NCBI RefSeq assembly: GCF_002797415.1
Contig: NZ_KZ454944.1
Location: 2,064,665-2,128,664, forward strand
Reading direction: 5' to 3'
Source of the DNA: Bacillus alkalisoli
Lineage (GTDB): Bacteria; Bacillota; Bacilli; Bacillales; Bacillaceae_I
DNA length: 64,000 bases
The notes below the pieces were generated by a model. It searched no databases. It had not been told where the DNA came from and saw only the letters and a list, made by a program, of their open reading frames with translations. A program made the position numbers and the translations under genes. Shown here one piece after another: positions 51,457 through 59,616 of this stretch; position 1 is the first letter of the stretch; every line of letters begins with the position of its first letter.

Positions 51457-52878
51457 ATGATCCACAATGTTTACCAACCGACAAGACATTGGAAAGAGAT
51501 AGAATTATGGAAAGATATAACAGAAGAACAATGGAATGATTGGTTATGGCAACTTACTAATACAATTAGAACGTTAGATGATTTGAAAAAAGTTGTTAAC
51601 TTAACACCTGAAGAAGAAGAGGGAGTTAAAATTTCTACGAAAACAATACCTCTTAACATCACTCCATATTACGCTTCTTTGATGGATCCAAATGACGCAA
51701 GATGTCCAATACGAATGCAATCAGTACCAATATCAAAAGAAATATACAAAACGAAGTACGATTTAGAAGATCCATTATATGAAGATGAAGATTCACCAGT
51801 ACCAGGATTAACTCACCGTTATCCTGATAGAGTATTATTTTTAGTGACAAATCAATGTTCTATGTACTGCCGATATTGTACTAGACGTAGATTTTCTGGC
51901 CAAATTGGTATGGGTGTCCCGAAAAAACAACTAGATGCAGCTATTGCCTACATTGCTGCAACACCTGAAGTAAGAGACGTTTTAATATCAGGTGGAGATG
52001 GTTTATTAATAAACGACCAAATACTTGAATACATTTTAAAAAATCTAAGAGCCATTCCACATGTGGAGATCATTCGAATTGGAACAAGAGCACCGGTTGT
52101 TTTTCCACAAAGAATAACAGAAAATCTTTGTAACATATTAAAAAAATATCATCCGATCTGGTTAAATACTCATTTTAATACTTCTATAGAAATTACCGAA
52201 GAATCCAAACAAGCATGTGAGATGTTAGCAAATGCTGGCGTACCAGTCGGAAATCAGGCTGTTATTTTGGCAGGTATTAATGACAGTGTTCCGATTATGA
52301 AAAAACTAATGCATGATTTAGTAAAAATAAGGGTCCGTCCATATTACATTTATCAGTGTGATTTATCAGAAGGAATTGGACATTTCCGCGCTCCCGTTTC
52401 TAAAGGCTTAGAAATTATTGAAGGACTTAGAGGACACACTTCAGGCTATGCTGTCCCAACCTTCGTGGTCGATGCTCCAGGTGGGGGGGGGAAGATAGCC
52501 GTCCAACCTAATTACATCATTTCACAAAGTGCGAGCAAAGTTGTATTACGTAACTTTGAAGGGGTAATCACAACCTACCCTGAACCAGAATCTTATGTTC
52601 CTGGAAGAGCGGAAGCCTATTTTGAGAAAATATATCCAGACATGAGTCAAAAGAGTTCAAATGTAGGTATCGCAGGTTTAATGAATGATACACAATTCAA
52701 TTTAGTCCCGGAAGGTTTAAACAGGTTGTATAGAAGAAAAAATTATGAAACAGACCCTGCACACAGTTCTTTAAAAGATAAGCGGACCAAAAGAGATGAG
52801 TTAAAAGATAAAAAGTTCCAAGCGCAACTGAAAAAGTATAGTGAGGACTCTCCTGAATTGAAGGAGGGGATGGAATGA
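51457..52878 (+). CDS. kamA: lysine 2,3-aminomutase
   Basis: A 473-residue radical-SAM, PLP-dependent enzyme that converts L-alpha-lysine to L-beta-lysine. Start behind GGGAGGAG. The iron-sulfur motif is CSMYCRYC (C134, C138, C141), with the SAM-binding GGDG nearby. The PLP lysine is in APGGGGKIAV (K346), encoded across a run of nine Gs. It ends in an ATGA overlap with yokU. The length and motifs indicate an intact enzyme (YodO of B. subtilis). Confidence 0.96.
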   Translation: MIHNVYQPTRHWKEIELWKDITEEQWNDWLWQLTNTIRTLDDLKKVVNLTPEEEEGVKISTKTIPLNITPYYASLMDPNDARCPIRMQSVPISKEIYKTKYDLEDPLYEDEDSPVPGLTHRYPDRVLFLVTNQCSMYCRYCTRRRFSGQIGMGVPKKQLDAAIAYIAATPEVRDVLISGGDGLLINDQILEYILKNLRAIPHVEIIRIGTRAPVVFPQRITENLCNILKKYHPIWLNTHFNTSIEITEESKQACEMLANAGVPVGNQAVILAGINDSVPIMKKLMHDLVKIRVRPYYIYQCDLSEGIGHFRAPVSKGLEIIEGLRGHTSGYAVPTFVVDAPGGGGKIAVQPNYIISQSASKVVLRNFEGVITTYPEPESYVPGRAEAYFEKIYPDMSQKSSNVGIAGLMNDTQFNLVPEGLNRLYRRKNYETDPAHSSLKDKRTKRDELKDKKFQAQLKKYSEDSPELKEGME

Positions 52879-53147
52879 CTTGTGAATGGTGTCAAAGTAA
52901 AGAAATAAAAGAAACTACTACAACCGTTCATTGGGAATTACCAGATGGAACAAGAGCTATCACGATAAATGATACTCCAGCTATTCAATGTTTAGAGTGT
53001 GGAATAGAATATCAATCCGAAAAAATAATTAAAGAAATAGAAGACCAATTATTTTTAGTTAATACAAAGCAACTAGAAAATATAACAACCTACAAAACAT
53101 TATTAGCTCTTCCAAGGCTACTAAAAAGAAATTATTTTGATTTTTAA
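52875..53147 (+). CDS. yokU: YokU family zinc-finger protein
   Basis: A 90-residue protein overlapping the kamA stop. CEWC (residues 3-6) and CLECGIEYQ form the two halves of a YgiT-type zinc finger, with a beta stretch TTTVHWELPDGTRAI between. The B. subtilis yokU gene likewise follows kamA. No function is known; tight coupling suggests a regulatory or accessory role for KamA. Confidence 0.85.
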   Translation: MTCEWCQSKEIKETTTTVHWELPDGTRAITINDTPAIQCLECGIEYQSEKIIKEIEDQLFLVNTKQLENITTYKTLLALPRLLKRNYFDF

Positions 53148-53208
53148 ATAACCCTTTCACGAATGAAGTGTCTTATAGTAGAATAAGAGAAAAAATAGGA
53201 TGGTTTCC

Positions 53209-53430
53209 GTGAAAAAATCTTTTTATCATTATATTTTGAAATATCGACATGCACTAAAAAAAGATGAAATTAGTGAATTCGCTAACAACGTATACGATGA
53301 TCATAGCTTTCCAAAAAACTCAACAAACTACAATGAGATTAGTGACTATCTAGAGTTTAACGGACATTATTTAAAAAGCATGTCCACTTTTGACATTGCA
53401 TGGGACTTATACGAACTAGACGAAAAGTAA
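53209..53430 (+). CDS. yozE: YozE family protein (UPF0346)
   Basis: A 73-residue protein. ATG 53200 forms part of the ribosome site AGGATGG, so GTG 53209 is the likely start. SFYHYILKYRHALKKDEISE and DHSFPKNSTNYNEISDYLE match B. subtilis YozE, a small SAM-like helical fold of unknown function. A strong terminator follows. Confidence 0.9.
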   Translation: MKKSFYHYILKYRHALKKDEISEFANNVYDDHSFPKNSTNYNEISDYLEFNGHYLKSMSTFDIAWDLYELDEK

Positions 53431-53458
53431 CTTACCGATTACAGTAAGTTACTTTTTT
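53423..53458 (+). terminator. terminator after yozE
   Basis: AAGTAACTTAC pairs with GTAAGTTACTT, followed by six Ts; it overlaps the yozE stop. Confidence 0.85.
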
Positions 53459-53653
53459 GCATACTTTGTTCTTTAAAATATATTTTGAAATAACATTTAG
53501 TAGTTATTTTCCACTGCAGTATAACCTTACCTCGTGAACACATTCATTCGGTCAAAGTATTAGCAATTTTCTCTTTTTTTCATATACTAAAAATAAACCT
53601 ACACATTCAGAACTCAAGTAGAGAATGTAAACATAATGTTTGGGGTGAAAAAA

Positions 53654-54364
53654 ATGGCTAAAAGAGGAAGATCCAATAATGCAAAATTTAAAGTTGGTGA
53701 CATCGTTGTCATAACATTATATGGAACTGTTGGGAAAATAACAGATATGAAAATGTTAGACGGTCAATTTGTATATGAAGTAAATAATAGCGAAGGACTA
53801 TTCCAAGAAGAATCATTAGCCTACTTATCTGAATATGAAGGTAAAGTCTTAGTAACCGAAAAGTTAAACATTGAATATCGATATTTTATTGGTGATATAG
53901 TCAAAGTAAAAGGATATGGTAAGGAGCTTTTTAAAATAATTGGATTTCGAACGGAAATATGGCGCTACAAAGAAGATGCGTGGGAAGATACCATCTATGA
54001 ATTAACCAGAATTTCAGATGGTGAGTGGCTAGAAGTAGCAGAAGAAGAAGTTACCTTAGTCATTCCACATGACAATAAAGAAATATTAATTCAAAAGTTT
54101 GGCTTAATGCATGTGTTAAACAAGGAAAAAACGAGCTTGGAGTTGCATAACCAAATGAATGGATCTAACAAATTTATTAAAAAAGATGATTTTCCACAAG
54201 AGCAGGCAAAAATCGTGGATGGACTACTAGATGTGTATAACGATTACAAAACGTTACATGACCTTTTTGGTGACAACGAATACAAAGAAGTAATGGACCT
54301 TGTTATAGAAAACTTAGAAAAATATTTAAATGGAAAAAAACAAAAATATTTAAGAGGAAAGTAA
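53654..54364 (+). CDS. yodN: YodN-like hypothetical protein
   Basis: A 236-residue soluble protein. ATG 53654 after GGGGTG is preferred over the in-frame 53636. Two KOW/SH3-like beta segments are visible (KFKVGDIVVITLYGTVGKIT and RYFIGDIVKVKGYGKELFKI), the rest being acidic helices. The name rests on position between yozE and yozD in the B. subtilis yod region and is less sure than its neighbours. Its 3' end overlaps a convergent small gene by 15 bp. Confidence 0.6.
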   Translation: MAKRGRSNNAKFKVGDIVVITLYGTVGKITDMKMLDGQFVYEVNNSEGLFQEESLAYLSEYEGKVLVTEKLNIEYRYFIGDIVKVKGYGKELFKIIGFRTEIWRYKEDAWEDTIYELTRISDGEWLEVAEEEVTLVIPHDNKEILIQKFGLMHVLNKEKTSLELHNQMNGSNKFIKKDDFPQEQAKIVDGLLDVYNDYKTLHDLFGDNEYKEVMDLVIENLEKYLNGKKQKYLRGK

Positions 54365-54511
54365 GTGTAGAAACCTAATAAATACTAGTACAAAAAAAGG
54401 AATACCTACAAACAATAATATTTTCACTAACACTTCACTTACTTTGTCTAATACTCTAGTAAAAAAGACTTCATCACTAAAGTGCTCTAATTTTTCTACT
54501 AACTGCTTCAT
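54350..54511 (-). CDS. small membrane-anchored protein, 53 residues
   Basis: The open frame begins at 54541, but ATG 54511 after GGAAGGGG is favoured. An amphipathic N terminus (MKQLVEKLEHFSDEVFFTRV) is followed by one C-terminal membrane helix (ILLFVGIPFFVLVFIRFLHL). No family is recognised. It converges on and overlaps yodN by 15 bp. Confidence 0.55.
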   Translation of the reverse strand: MKQLVEKLEHFSDEVFFTRVLDKVSEVLVKILLFVGIPFFVLVFIRFLHLLSS

Positions 54512-54737
54512 TCTACATTTCCCCTTCCAGTGCTTGTCCAATGGTTTAATTCATTGTATGAAGAAGAGACGAAAATATTCCAAAATAAAATTTAAGTTTA
54601 AAGCAAAATAAAAACATATTTTTAAAAATATTACATAGATTTTCAATAATGGATGTTCTACTATTACGGTACGATATCTTTCTATCTATGGATGTTAAAA
54701 CTTTTTCTTACTTTTAGAAAATTAAAGGGGTGGGGTT

Positions 54738-54905
54738 GTGAAAGAAATAGAAGTAGTAATTGATACTGATGAAATTGCCGAGTTCTTTTACAATGAATTA
54801 GTAAGAAGAGGTTTTGTTCCTTCAGAAACTGAGATTAGTGAACTTGCCGACATTACCTTTGATTATTTAATTGACAAATGTATTATTGATGAAGAAATGG
54901 AATAA
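54738..54905 (+). CDS. yozD: YozD family protein
   Basis: A 55-residue acidic protein with a GTG start behind AGGGGTGGGG. KEIEVVIDTDEIAEFFYNEL, then RRGFVPSETEISELADITFD and a DEEME end, match B. subtilis YozD. Function unknown. It was too short to stand out among longer frames, but the match is clear. Terminator at 54927. Confidence 0.88.
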   Translation: MKEIEVVIDTDEIAEFFYNELVRRGFVPSETEISELADITFDYLIDKCIIDEEME

Positions 54906-54926
54906 AAGATTGAATAAAATAAAAAG

Positions 54927-54964
54927 CGACGAGTGCCTATCATTGCACTCGTCGTTTTTATTTT
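54927..54964 (+). terminator. terminator after yozD
   Basis: CGACGAGTGC pairs perfectly with GCACTCGTCG across an 8-nt loop, then a T-rich tract. Confidence 0.9.
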
Positions 54965-55002
54965 TATCATAAGAATACTAAAATGTTATTATAGGGAACT
55001 AA

Positions 55003-55162
55003 CTGTTGTTGATAGCACGAGGTACTCGCTTTCCGGGGGTGTTAAAAAGGAAGGTTATTTTCACTATCGTGAAAAAACCAACTCCTCGGCCTATTGGCCT
55101 GCGGGGGTCTCCTTGACACACTTTTCCCGCAGGAGTCTCGCACCTCGTGCTCTCAACAACGG
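55003..55162 (-). repeat. interspersed palindromic repeat, copy 10 (with hairpin module)
   Basis: The arms TGTTGTTGATAGCACGAGGT and ACCTCGTGCTCTCAACAAC are inverted with few mismatches. The reversed core has the module AGGTTATTTTCAC-TATC-GTGAAAAAACC. The truncated copy at 42739 belongs to the same subfamily. Confidence 0.9.
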
Positions 55163-55195
55163 TAAACATACATTATCTAACGAATTCAATTACTT

Positions 55196-56272
55196 TTATA
55201 TTTTCTCTAAGTATTCTTTTATTTTGCCGAAACCAGTTAACTTCAATAAGTTTTTTAAGTAAGAATCTGTAATATCATATTCAACTTTCTGTTCAAGTCT
55301 ATTAAACAAGTCTAATGTTTCCGTATCTTTTTGAAACCAGTCTTCTATTTTCGGGATGGAATGAGTGTAAACTTTCCAAGCAGAAGGTATAGTGGGGCTA
55401 TATACTTTCCCTATTGTTTTTGAAGTGGAAAATAGATTTGGGAAGTAATCTGTTCTAGAACCAGTATGAATATGGTTTTCAGCGAACAGTATTACACCAT
55501 CCAAAACTATGTTATTTTTGAACAAGATGTTATATAGTTGTTTTCCTACATTTATTCTAGATGTGATATGATGAAAACGTGAAACGGTTACACCTGCTAA
55601 CCGCACAGCATTATCAGTTTGAAAAGGTAATATTACTTTGGTAAACCCTAATCTTTCTTGAAGAGCAAACGGGATCGTATTTAAAACGTGCTCACTATAA
55701 AAGGGATTTTGAATTACTCTTTTTTCTATATAATTTTGTTCATTTATTATTAATGCATAAGTCAACATTTCCGAATTTTTTTGTTGAAAAAACAACTTCC
55801 ATATTGGTTCCATAAAAGAAGATACCCCAAGCATCGGCAGCAAGTAAAAAAGACTTTTGTTTTCCATTTTAGATTGTTCATACAGTAAAAGTTGAGGATA
55901 TGCATCATGAAAAATAAGATAGTTTGCTTTTTCTAAAAAGGAAAAATAAACTGAGGTTTCATTGTATGGTAAAAAGTTCGGAACAATACTTCCTTTTAGG
56001 TCAGTCATGTTCCAACCACCGTTTCTAGAGACCATATGTGCTAAAAAAGCCCAGTGAACTTCTGGATTTTTTTTATAAAAATTCCAATAAGCATTTGTTC
56101 TAGTTACATTATCTACATTATGTTTGGCTGTTTCCTGCTTGGCATGTAAAATAAACGTTTCTTCTTTTTTAGTGGCCGGTTTTTCTTGTGAAGAATGGAA
56201 CCAATGTCCAACAATAAAGTCCCTTTCAACCCCTGTCAAAATAATATTGTTAGACACATTAGAATTGCTCAT
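55196..56272 (-). CDS. DUF2515 family protein (YppC-like)
   Basis: A 358-residue soluble protein. Conserved-looking segments are TRTNAYWNFYKKNPEVHWAF, MVSRNGGWNMTDLKG, FLEKANYLIFHDAYPQLL, and a C-terminal GSRTDYFPNLF. I assign DUF2515, the YppC family of Bacillus, from these; the function is unknown. No signal peptide is present. It is bounded by repeat copy 10 downstream and a divergent small gene upstream. Confidence 0.75.
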   Translation of the reverse strand: MSNSNVSNNIILTGVERDFIVGHWFHSSQEKPATKKEETFILHAKQETAKHNVDNVTRTNAYWNFYKKNPEVHWAFLAHMVSRNGGWNMTDLKGSIVPNFLPYNETSVYFSFLEKANYLIFHDAYPQLLLYEQSKMENKSLFYLLPMLGVSSFMEPIWKLFFQQKNSEMLTYALIINEQNYIEKRVIQNPFYSEHVLNTIPFALQERLGFTKVILPFQTDNAVRLAGVTVSRFHHITSRINVGKQLYNILFKNNIVLDGVILFAENHIHTGSRTDYFPNLFSTSKTIGKVYSPTIPSAWKVYTHSIPKIEDWFQKDTETLDLFNRLEQKVEYDITDSYLKNLLKLTGFGKIKEYLEKI

Positions 56273-56389
56273 ATGTGATCACCTCATTTCATTTTATGGC
56301 TCGATTGGAAATAAATGAGTGAGAATGCAGAGTTAAATCAAGCAAATAATAAATATGTAGCAATCAAATCATGAAAGGGGCCAGCTTAA

Positions 56390-56542
56390 ATGGCACACAA
56401 ACATAAAAATACAGCTGAACCAAAATCACGCTTTTTACAAAAGAAGCATAAAGAGGAAATAGCAGCTGAAACTGCTCCACATAAAGTAAAAGACGAGCCA
56501 GCACCAGGTAAAAAAGAACATAAAAAACATAAACAAAAATAA
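56390..56542 (+). CDS. small Lys/His-rich protein, 50 residues
   Basis: ATG 56390 with AAAGGGG nine bases upstream. The product MAHKHKNTAEPKSRFLQKKH continues with an Ala/Glu/Pro middle and ends GKKEHKKHKQK. It is highly charged and probably disordered. It resembles the N terminus of the 45-residue protein at 15377 (M-A-x-K-H-K). No family is known to me. A perfect terminator follows. Confidence 0.6.
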   Translation: MAHKHKNTAEPKSRFLQKKHKEEIAAETAPHKVKDEPAPGKKEHKKHKQK

Positions 56543-56552
56543 TCGTACGTAA

Positions 56553-56592
56553 CGACAACTAGCAGTTTGCTTGCTAGTTGTCGTTTTTTTAT
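56553..56592 (+). terminator. terminator after the 50-residue gene
   Basis: CGACAACTAGCA (56553-56564) pairs perfectly with TGCTAGTTGTCG (56572-56583), followed by seven Ts. Confidence 0.92.
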
Positions 56593-56753
56593 GTTTAAGT
56601 TTCCTTTCGACAAAAGAAGTTGAAAAAAGATAAAGGAATCGACACATGCTCTGTTTAATATAGATACATAAGTTAATTCATGACTACGGTTTGTATATTG
56701 AAAAATAAATTTCAGTTACTATTACACAGAAAATGGTCTAAGGGGTGAAGGGG

Positions 56754-57068
56754 ATGTTGGCGTTTAAGCGATTTATGAAGATAGGTCCACTAACTTATGA
56801 TGTTACCATTATGCAAACCCCTAAATATGGGGAAGACAAAGGCTATTCGCCCGTTTATCGTTTAGAGTTAATAGGGGATTGCCACGAAGAAGTACTTTCA
56901 AAAGTATATTCTCGATTTAATGTGTCAGATTTAAAGCCAAAAGATTTCACCGGAAGATATATTAGCACAGGGGATATTGTATTAATAGACGAAGGAACAG
57001 GTGGAATGACCTATTATCGATTAGAAGTTGGAGGATGGGTAAAAATAAACCGCGCGTGTATTAAATGA
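56754..57068 (+). CDS. yodL: YodL-like protein
   Basis: A 104-residue soluble protein. GTG 56745 is within the ribosome-site region AAGGGGTGAAGGGG, so ATG 56754 is taken. YDVTIMQTPKYGEDKGYSPV, RFNVSDLKPKDFTGRYISTG and GDIVLIDEGTGGMTYYRLEV fit the YodL-like family as I remember it. The B. subtilis yodL gene also lies in this neighbourhood. The function is unknown. A GGGACAGAACT element starts right after its stop. Confidence 0.72.
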   Translation: MLAFKRFMKIGPLTYDVTIMQTPKYGEDKGYSPVYRLELIGDCHEEVLSKVYSRFNVSDLKPKDFTGRYISTGDIVLIDEGTGGMTYYRLEVGGWVKINRACIK

Positions 57069-57069
57069 T

Positions 57070-57109
57070 GAGACTGGGACAGAACTGAATTTTTTCTTAA
57101 TAGCCGAAC
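57070..57109 (+). repeat. GGGACAAAACT element (copy A)
   Basis: GAGACTGGGACAGAACT then GAATTTTTTCTTAAT directly follows the yodL stop. It is an inverted counterpart of copy B at 57366-57382, with repeat copy 11 between the two. Confidence 0.6.
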
Positions 57110-57132
57110 AATTAGTGTCTGGTTATCATACC

Positions 57133-57291
57133 GCAGATGATTGGAGTGCAAACCTTCGCTTTCCGCGGGCGGTAAAAAGGAAGGTTATTTTCACTACCGT
57201 GAAAAAACCTACTCCTCGACGCAAGCGCCTGTGGGGTCTCACTTAACACGCTTTCCCGCAGGAGTCTTCGGCTTGCACTCCAATTATCTGC
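57133..57291 (-). repeat. interspersed palindromic repeat, copy 11 (with hairpin module)
   Basis: The arms GCAGATGATTGGAGTGCAA and TTGCACTCCAATTATCTGC match with one mismatch and closely resemble copy 8. The reversed core carries the module AGGTTATTTTCAC-TACC-GTGAAAAAACCT. No gene lies in 57069-57393 other than these repeats. Confidence 0.92.
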
Positions 57292-57305
57292 TATATAGGT
57301 GTAAA

Positions 57306-57382
57306 AAACCGAATATTATCCCTGTATAATAACGATAAGGTTCGGTTTTTTTCTTAATTTAATATAGTTTTGTCCCAACCTC
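57306..57382 (-). repeat. GGGACAAAACT element (copy B) with terminator hairpin
   Basis: The reverse strand reads GAGGTTGGGACAAAACT (57382-57366), AATTAAGAAAAA, then a stem AACCGAA/TTCGGTT (57307-57313 with 57341-57347) with Ts. It lies just downstream of the reverse-strand gene ending at 57394 and would terminate it. Confidence 0.65.
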
Positions 57383-57393
57383 AATGTTTTTAT

Positions 57394-57537
57394 TTACTCG
57401 TTATGTCCAGGACCATTTTTTCTCTTTTTTGCAGAATGTTCTTTTCCATGTGCAATATGTTCTGCTTCAATAACTTCTGGCGCAACATGGTTATTTTTCT
57501 TTTGACCGTTAATTCGATTACGATGTTTTTTACCCAT
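57394..57537 (-). CDS. small basic Lys/Asn/His-rich protein, 47 residues
   Basis: ATG 57537 with GGAGG at 57546-57550 (eight bases). The product is MGKKHRNRINGQKKNNHVAP, then an EVIEAEHIAHGKEHS helix and a KKRKNGPGHNE tail. It is disordered and basic, recalling minor small acid-soluble spore proteins, but is unassigned. It ends next to the GGGACAAAACT terminator element. Confidence 0.65.
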   Translation of the reverse strand: MGKKHRNRINGQKKNNHVAPEVIEAEHIAHGKEHSAKKRKNGPGHNE

Positions 57538-57551
57538 AAGTATAACCTCCA

Positions 57552-57712
57552 TTAATTAACTTTGTAATTTATCATTTTTAGATGAAGAAGGTGTGCTGTT
57601 TTCTTCATTGTTGTATTCGTTTCATTAGCATATTGAACAGCTTGTTGTAATTTCTTTTTAACTCGAAAATTCCTCCAAACTTTAAATAGTAAAGGAATGA
57701 TTCATCCTTCTT
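57552..57712 (-). pseudogene. possible degenerate small ORF
   Basis: The reverse strand encodes FRVKKKLQQAVQYANETNT in one frame and NEENSTPSSSKNDKLQS in the next, as if a frameshift had split one short protein. The first frame has no ATG, GTG or TTG start near its beginning (a TGA, then ATC ATT CCT). Directly upstream of the 47-residue gene. The remaining gap to deoD contains only the deoD promoter. Confidence 0.3.
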
Positions 57713-57777
57713 CTATTATCTTTTTCATTAAAAGGTAAGTCATGCAAACCATATTTTTGATATATTATTGTTTTATT

Positions 57778-57806
57778 TTGGTCTTGCACGTAATGTATGG
57801 TATAGT
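57778..57806 (+). promoter_or_regulatory. sigma-A promoter of deoD
   Basis: TTGGTC (57778-57783), a 17-bp spacer, then TATAGT (57801-57806) preceded by TGG (extended -10). The deoD ATG is 42 bp further. Confidence 0.65.
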
Positions 57807-57848
57807 ATTGCTTGTTAAACCTATTGAACAGTTATAGGAGGAAAAAAT

Positions 57849-58550
57849 ATGAGTGTACATATCGGAGCAAAACAAGGTGAAATAGCGGAAACAATTCTAC
57901 TACCAGGTGATCCGTTACGAGCTAAATATATCGCAGAAACATTTTTAGAAGATGCAGTATGCTATAACGAAGTTCGTGGGATGTTAGGATATACTGGTAC
58001 TTATAAAGGCCATCGAATTTCTGTACAAGGTACTGGAATGGGTGTTCCTTCGATTTCAATTTATGTAAATGAATTAATGCAAGAATATAATGTTCAAAAT
58101 TTAATTCGTGTAGGTACTTGTGGAGCAATCCAAAAAGACGTGAAAGTTCGTGACGTTATTTTGGCAATGAGTGCTTCCACTGATTCTCAAATGAACCGTA
58201 TGACTTTTGGTGGTGTCGACTATGCACCAACTGCAAACTTTGATTTATTAAAGAGAGCATACGATGTTGGGGTAGAAAAAGGATTAAACCTTAAAGTTGG
58301 TAATGTTTTTACAGCTGACATGTTTTACAACGACAATGCCGAGTGGGAAAAGTGGGCTAAATACGGCATTTTAGCAATTGAAATGGAATCTTCTGCACTT
58401 TATACTTTAGCAGCAAAATATGGAAGAAACGCACTTTCTGTATTAACTGTAAGTGATCATATCTTAACAGGTGAAGAAACGACAGCTGAAGAGCGTCAAA
58501 CAACATTTAGCGATATGATGGAAGTAGCATTAGAAGCAGTTATAAAATAA
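57849..58550 (+). CDS. deoD: purine nucleoside phosphorylase DeoD
   Basis: A 233-residue PNP of the hexameric bacterial type, behind TAGGAGG. It splits purine nucleosides with phosphate in salvage. [19 protein letters not shown] holds phosphate ligands, [14 protein letters not shown] is the signature, and [16 protein letters not shown] gives the ribose-binding Met-Glu; SDHILTGEE holds the catalytic Asp. It precedes yodJ as in B. subtilis, with a terminator between. Confidence 0.96.
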   Translation: MSVHIGAKQGEIAETILLPGDPLRAKYIAETFLEDAVCYNEVRGMLGYTGTYKGHRISVQGTGMGVPSISIYVNELMQEYNVQNLIRVGTCGAIQKDVKVRDVILAMSASTDSQMNRMTFGGVDYAPTANFDLLKRAYDVGVEKGLNLKVGNVFTADMFYNDNAEWEKWAKYGILAIEMESSALYTLAAKYGRNALSVLTVSDHILTGEETTAEERQTTFSDMMEVALEAVIK

Positions 58551-58563
58551 TTACAGTTTTTTC

Positions 58564-58595
58564 AAAAGTTTAGCTAATAATGGCTAAACTTTTTT
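58564..58595 (+). terminator. terminator after deoD
   Basis: AAAAGTTTAGC pairs with GCTAAACTTTT, followed by a T tract. Confidence 0.85.
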
Positions 58596-58684
58596 ATTTT
58601 GATTACATTTCCGTCTATTTTTTTACTATACTTTCTATAGATGTTACACTTAATATAATATTTATTCTTATGACAGGTGATAAC

Positions 58685-59500
58685 ATGAAAAAAAAAGCCA
58701 CTATGGCAGCTTTACTATTATTTTTAGCAGGTTGTTCATCTAATATGAATGACATTAACATTAAATTTTGGGAAAAAGGTTCTACTAGTGAATCTACGGA
58801 TAGTGGGCTATCGAAAGAAGAAGATACTATTCAAGATGAAAAACTAGTAGAGGAGGAGGAACAAACAGGCTTTGCGTTCCGTCAAAATGACTTTACAGAG
58901 TTAAATGGAAATAACATGATTTTAAATCCTAGTAATGTTTTAGCTTTAGTTAATAAAGAACAATCTTTACCGAGTGATTATGTACCTAGTGATCTTGTGA
59001 TTCCTAATGTTGGTTTTAGTTTCACTGGAGAATTTGAAAGAAATTTCATGCGAAAAGAAGCTGCAATACATCTTGAAAAGTTATTTAATGACGCACGTAA
59101 GTATGGAGTGGAGGTCTTTGCTGTTTCTGGTTACCGTTCCTATGAGCGACAAGACACTATTTATTCCAACAACATTAAAAGATGGGGAGAGGAACGTACT
59201 AATACTGTTTCTGCTGTCCCTGGGCATAGCGAACACCAAACAGGCTTAGCGATGGATATAACGAGTCATAGTGTAGGTTTACAATTAACGCAAGATTTTG
59301 GAGAAGTTGAAGAAGGTATTTGGATTAAAGAAAATGCCCACAAACACGGTTTTATTATTCGATATTTACAAGGAAAAGAAGAAATTACTGGGTATGAATA
59401 TGAACCATGGCACCTACGATATGTAGGCGTAGATGCAGCAACGTATATTTTTGAGAACGGACTAACATTAGAAGAATTTTTCTATGAGACCCAAAATTAA
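58685..59500 (+). CDS. yodJ: D-alanyl-D-alanine carboxypeptidase lipoprotein YodJ (VanY family)
   Basis: A 271-residue exported peptidase. The longer frame from 58580 runs back through the terminator; ATG 58685 after AGGTGA gives a signal peptide (MKKKATMAALLLFLAGC) with lipobox LAGC. An acidic linker (about 25-65) precedes the VanY zinc domain: VSGYRSYERQ, VPGHSEHQTGLAMDI (His and Asp ligands) and EPWHLRYVG (last His). It trims the terminal D-Ala from peptidoglycan stems. Confidence 0.93.
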   Translation: MKKKATMAALLLFLAGCSSNMNDINIKFWEKGSTSESTDSGLSKEEDTIQDEKLVEEEEQTGFAFRQNDFTELNGNNMILNPSNVLALVNKEQSLPSDYVPSDLVIPNVGFSFTGEFERNFMRKEAAIHLEKLFNDARKYGVEVFAVSGYRSYERQDTIYSNNIKRWGEERTNTVSAVPGHSEHQTGLAMDITSHSVGLQLTQDFGEVEEGIWIKENAHKHGFIIRYLQGKEEITGYEYEPWHLRYVGVDAATYIFENGLTLEEFFYETQN

Positions 59501-59507
59501 TTTTAAG

Positions 59508-59531
59508 AGTACCGATATTCGGTGCTTTTTT
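59508..59531 (+). terminator. terminator after yodJ
   Basis: AGTACCGA pairs with TCGGTGCT (one G-T pair) across 3 nt, followed by seven Ts. Confidence 0.75.
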
Positions 59532-59616
59532 TATTGCAAAAATTTGGTTCTCATAATTTTTCAGGCCTGATGGAGAAAATAGAGGAATGAAAAAAGATGT
59601 TGGAGGTTTATAACAT

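Noticed and set aside
7071..57291. Repeats as a CRISPR array or insertion sequences
   Set aside because: Copies are kilobases apart without spacers and carry no transposase frame.
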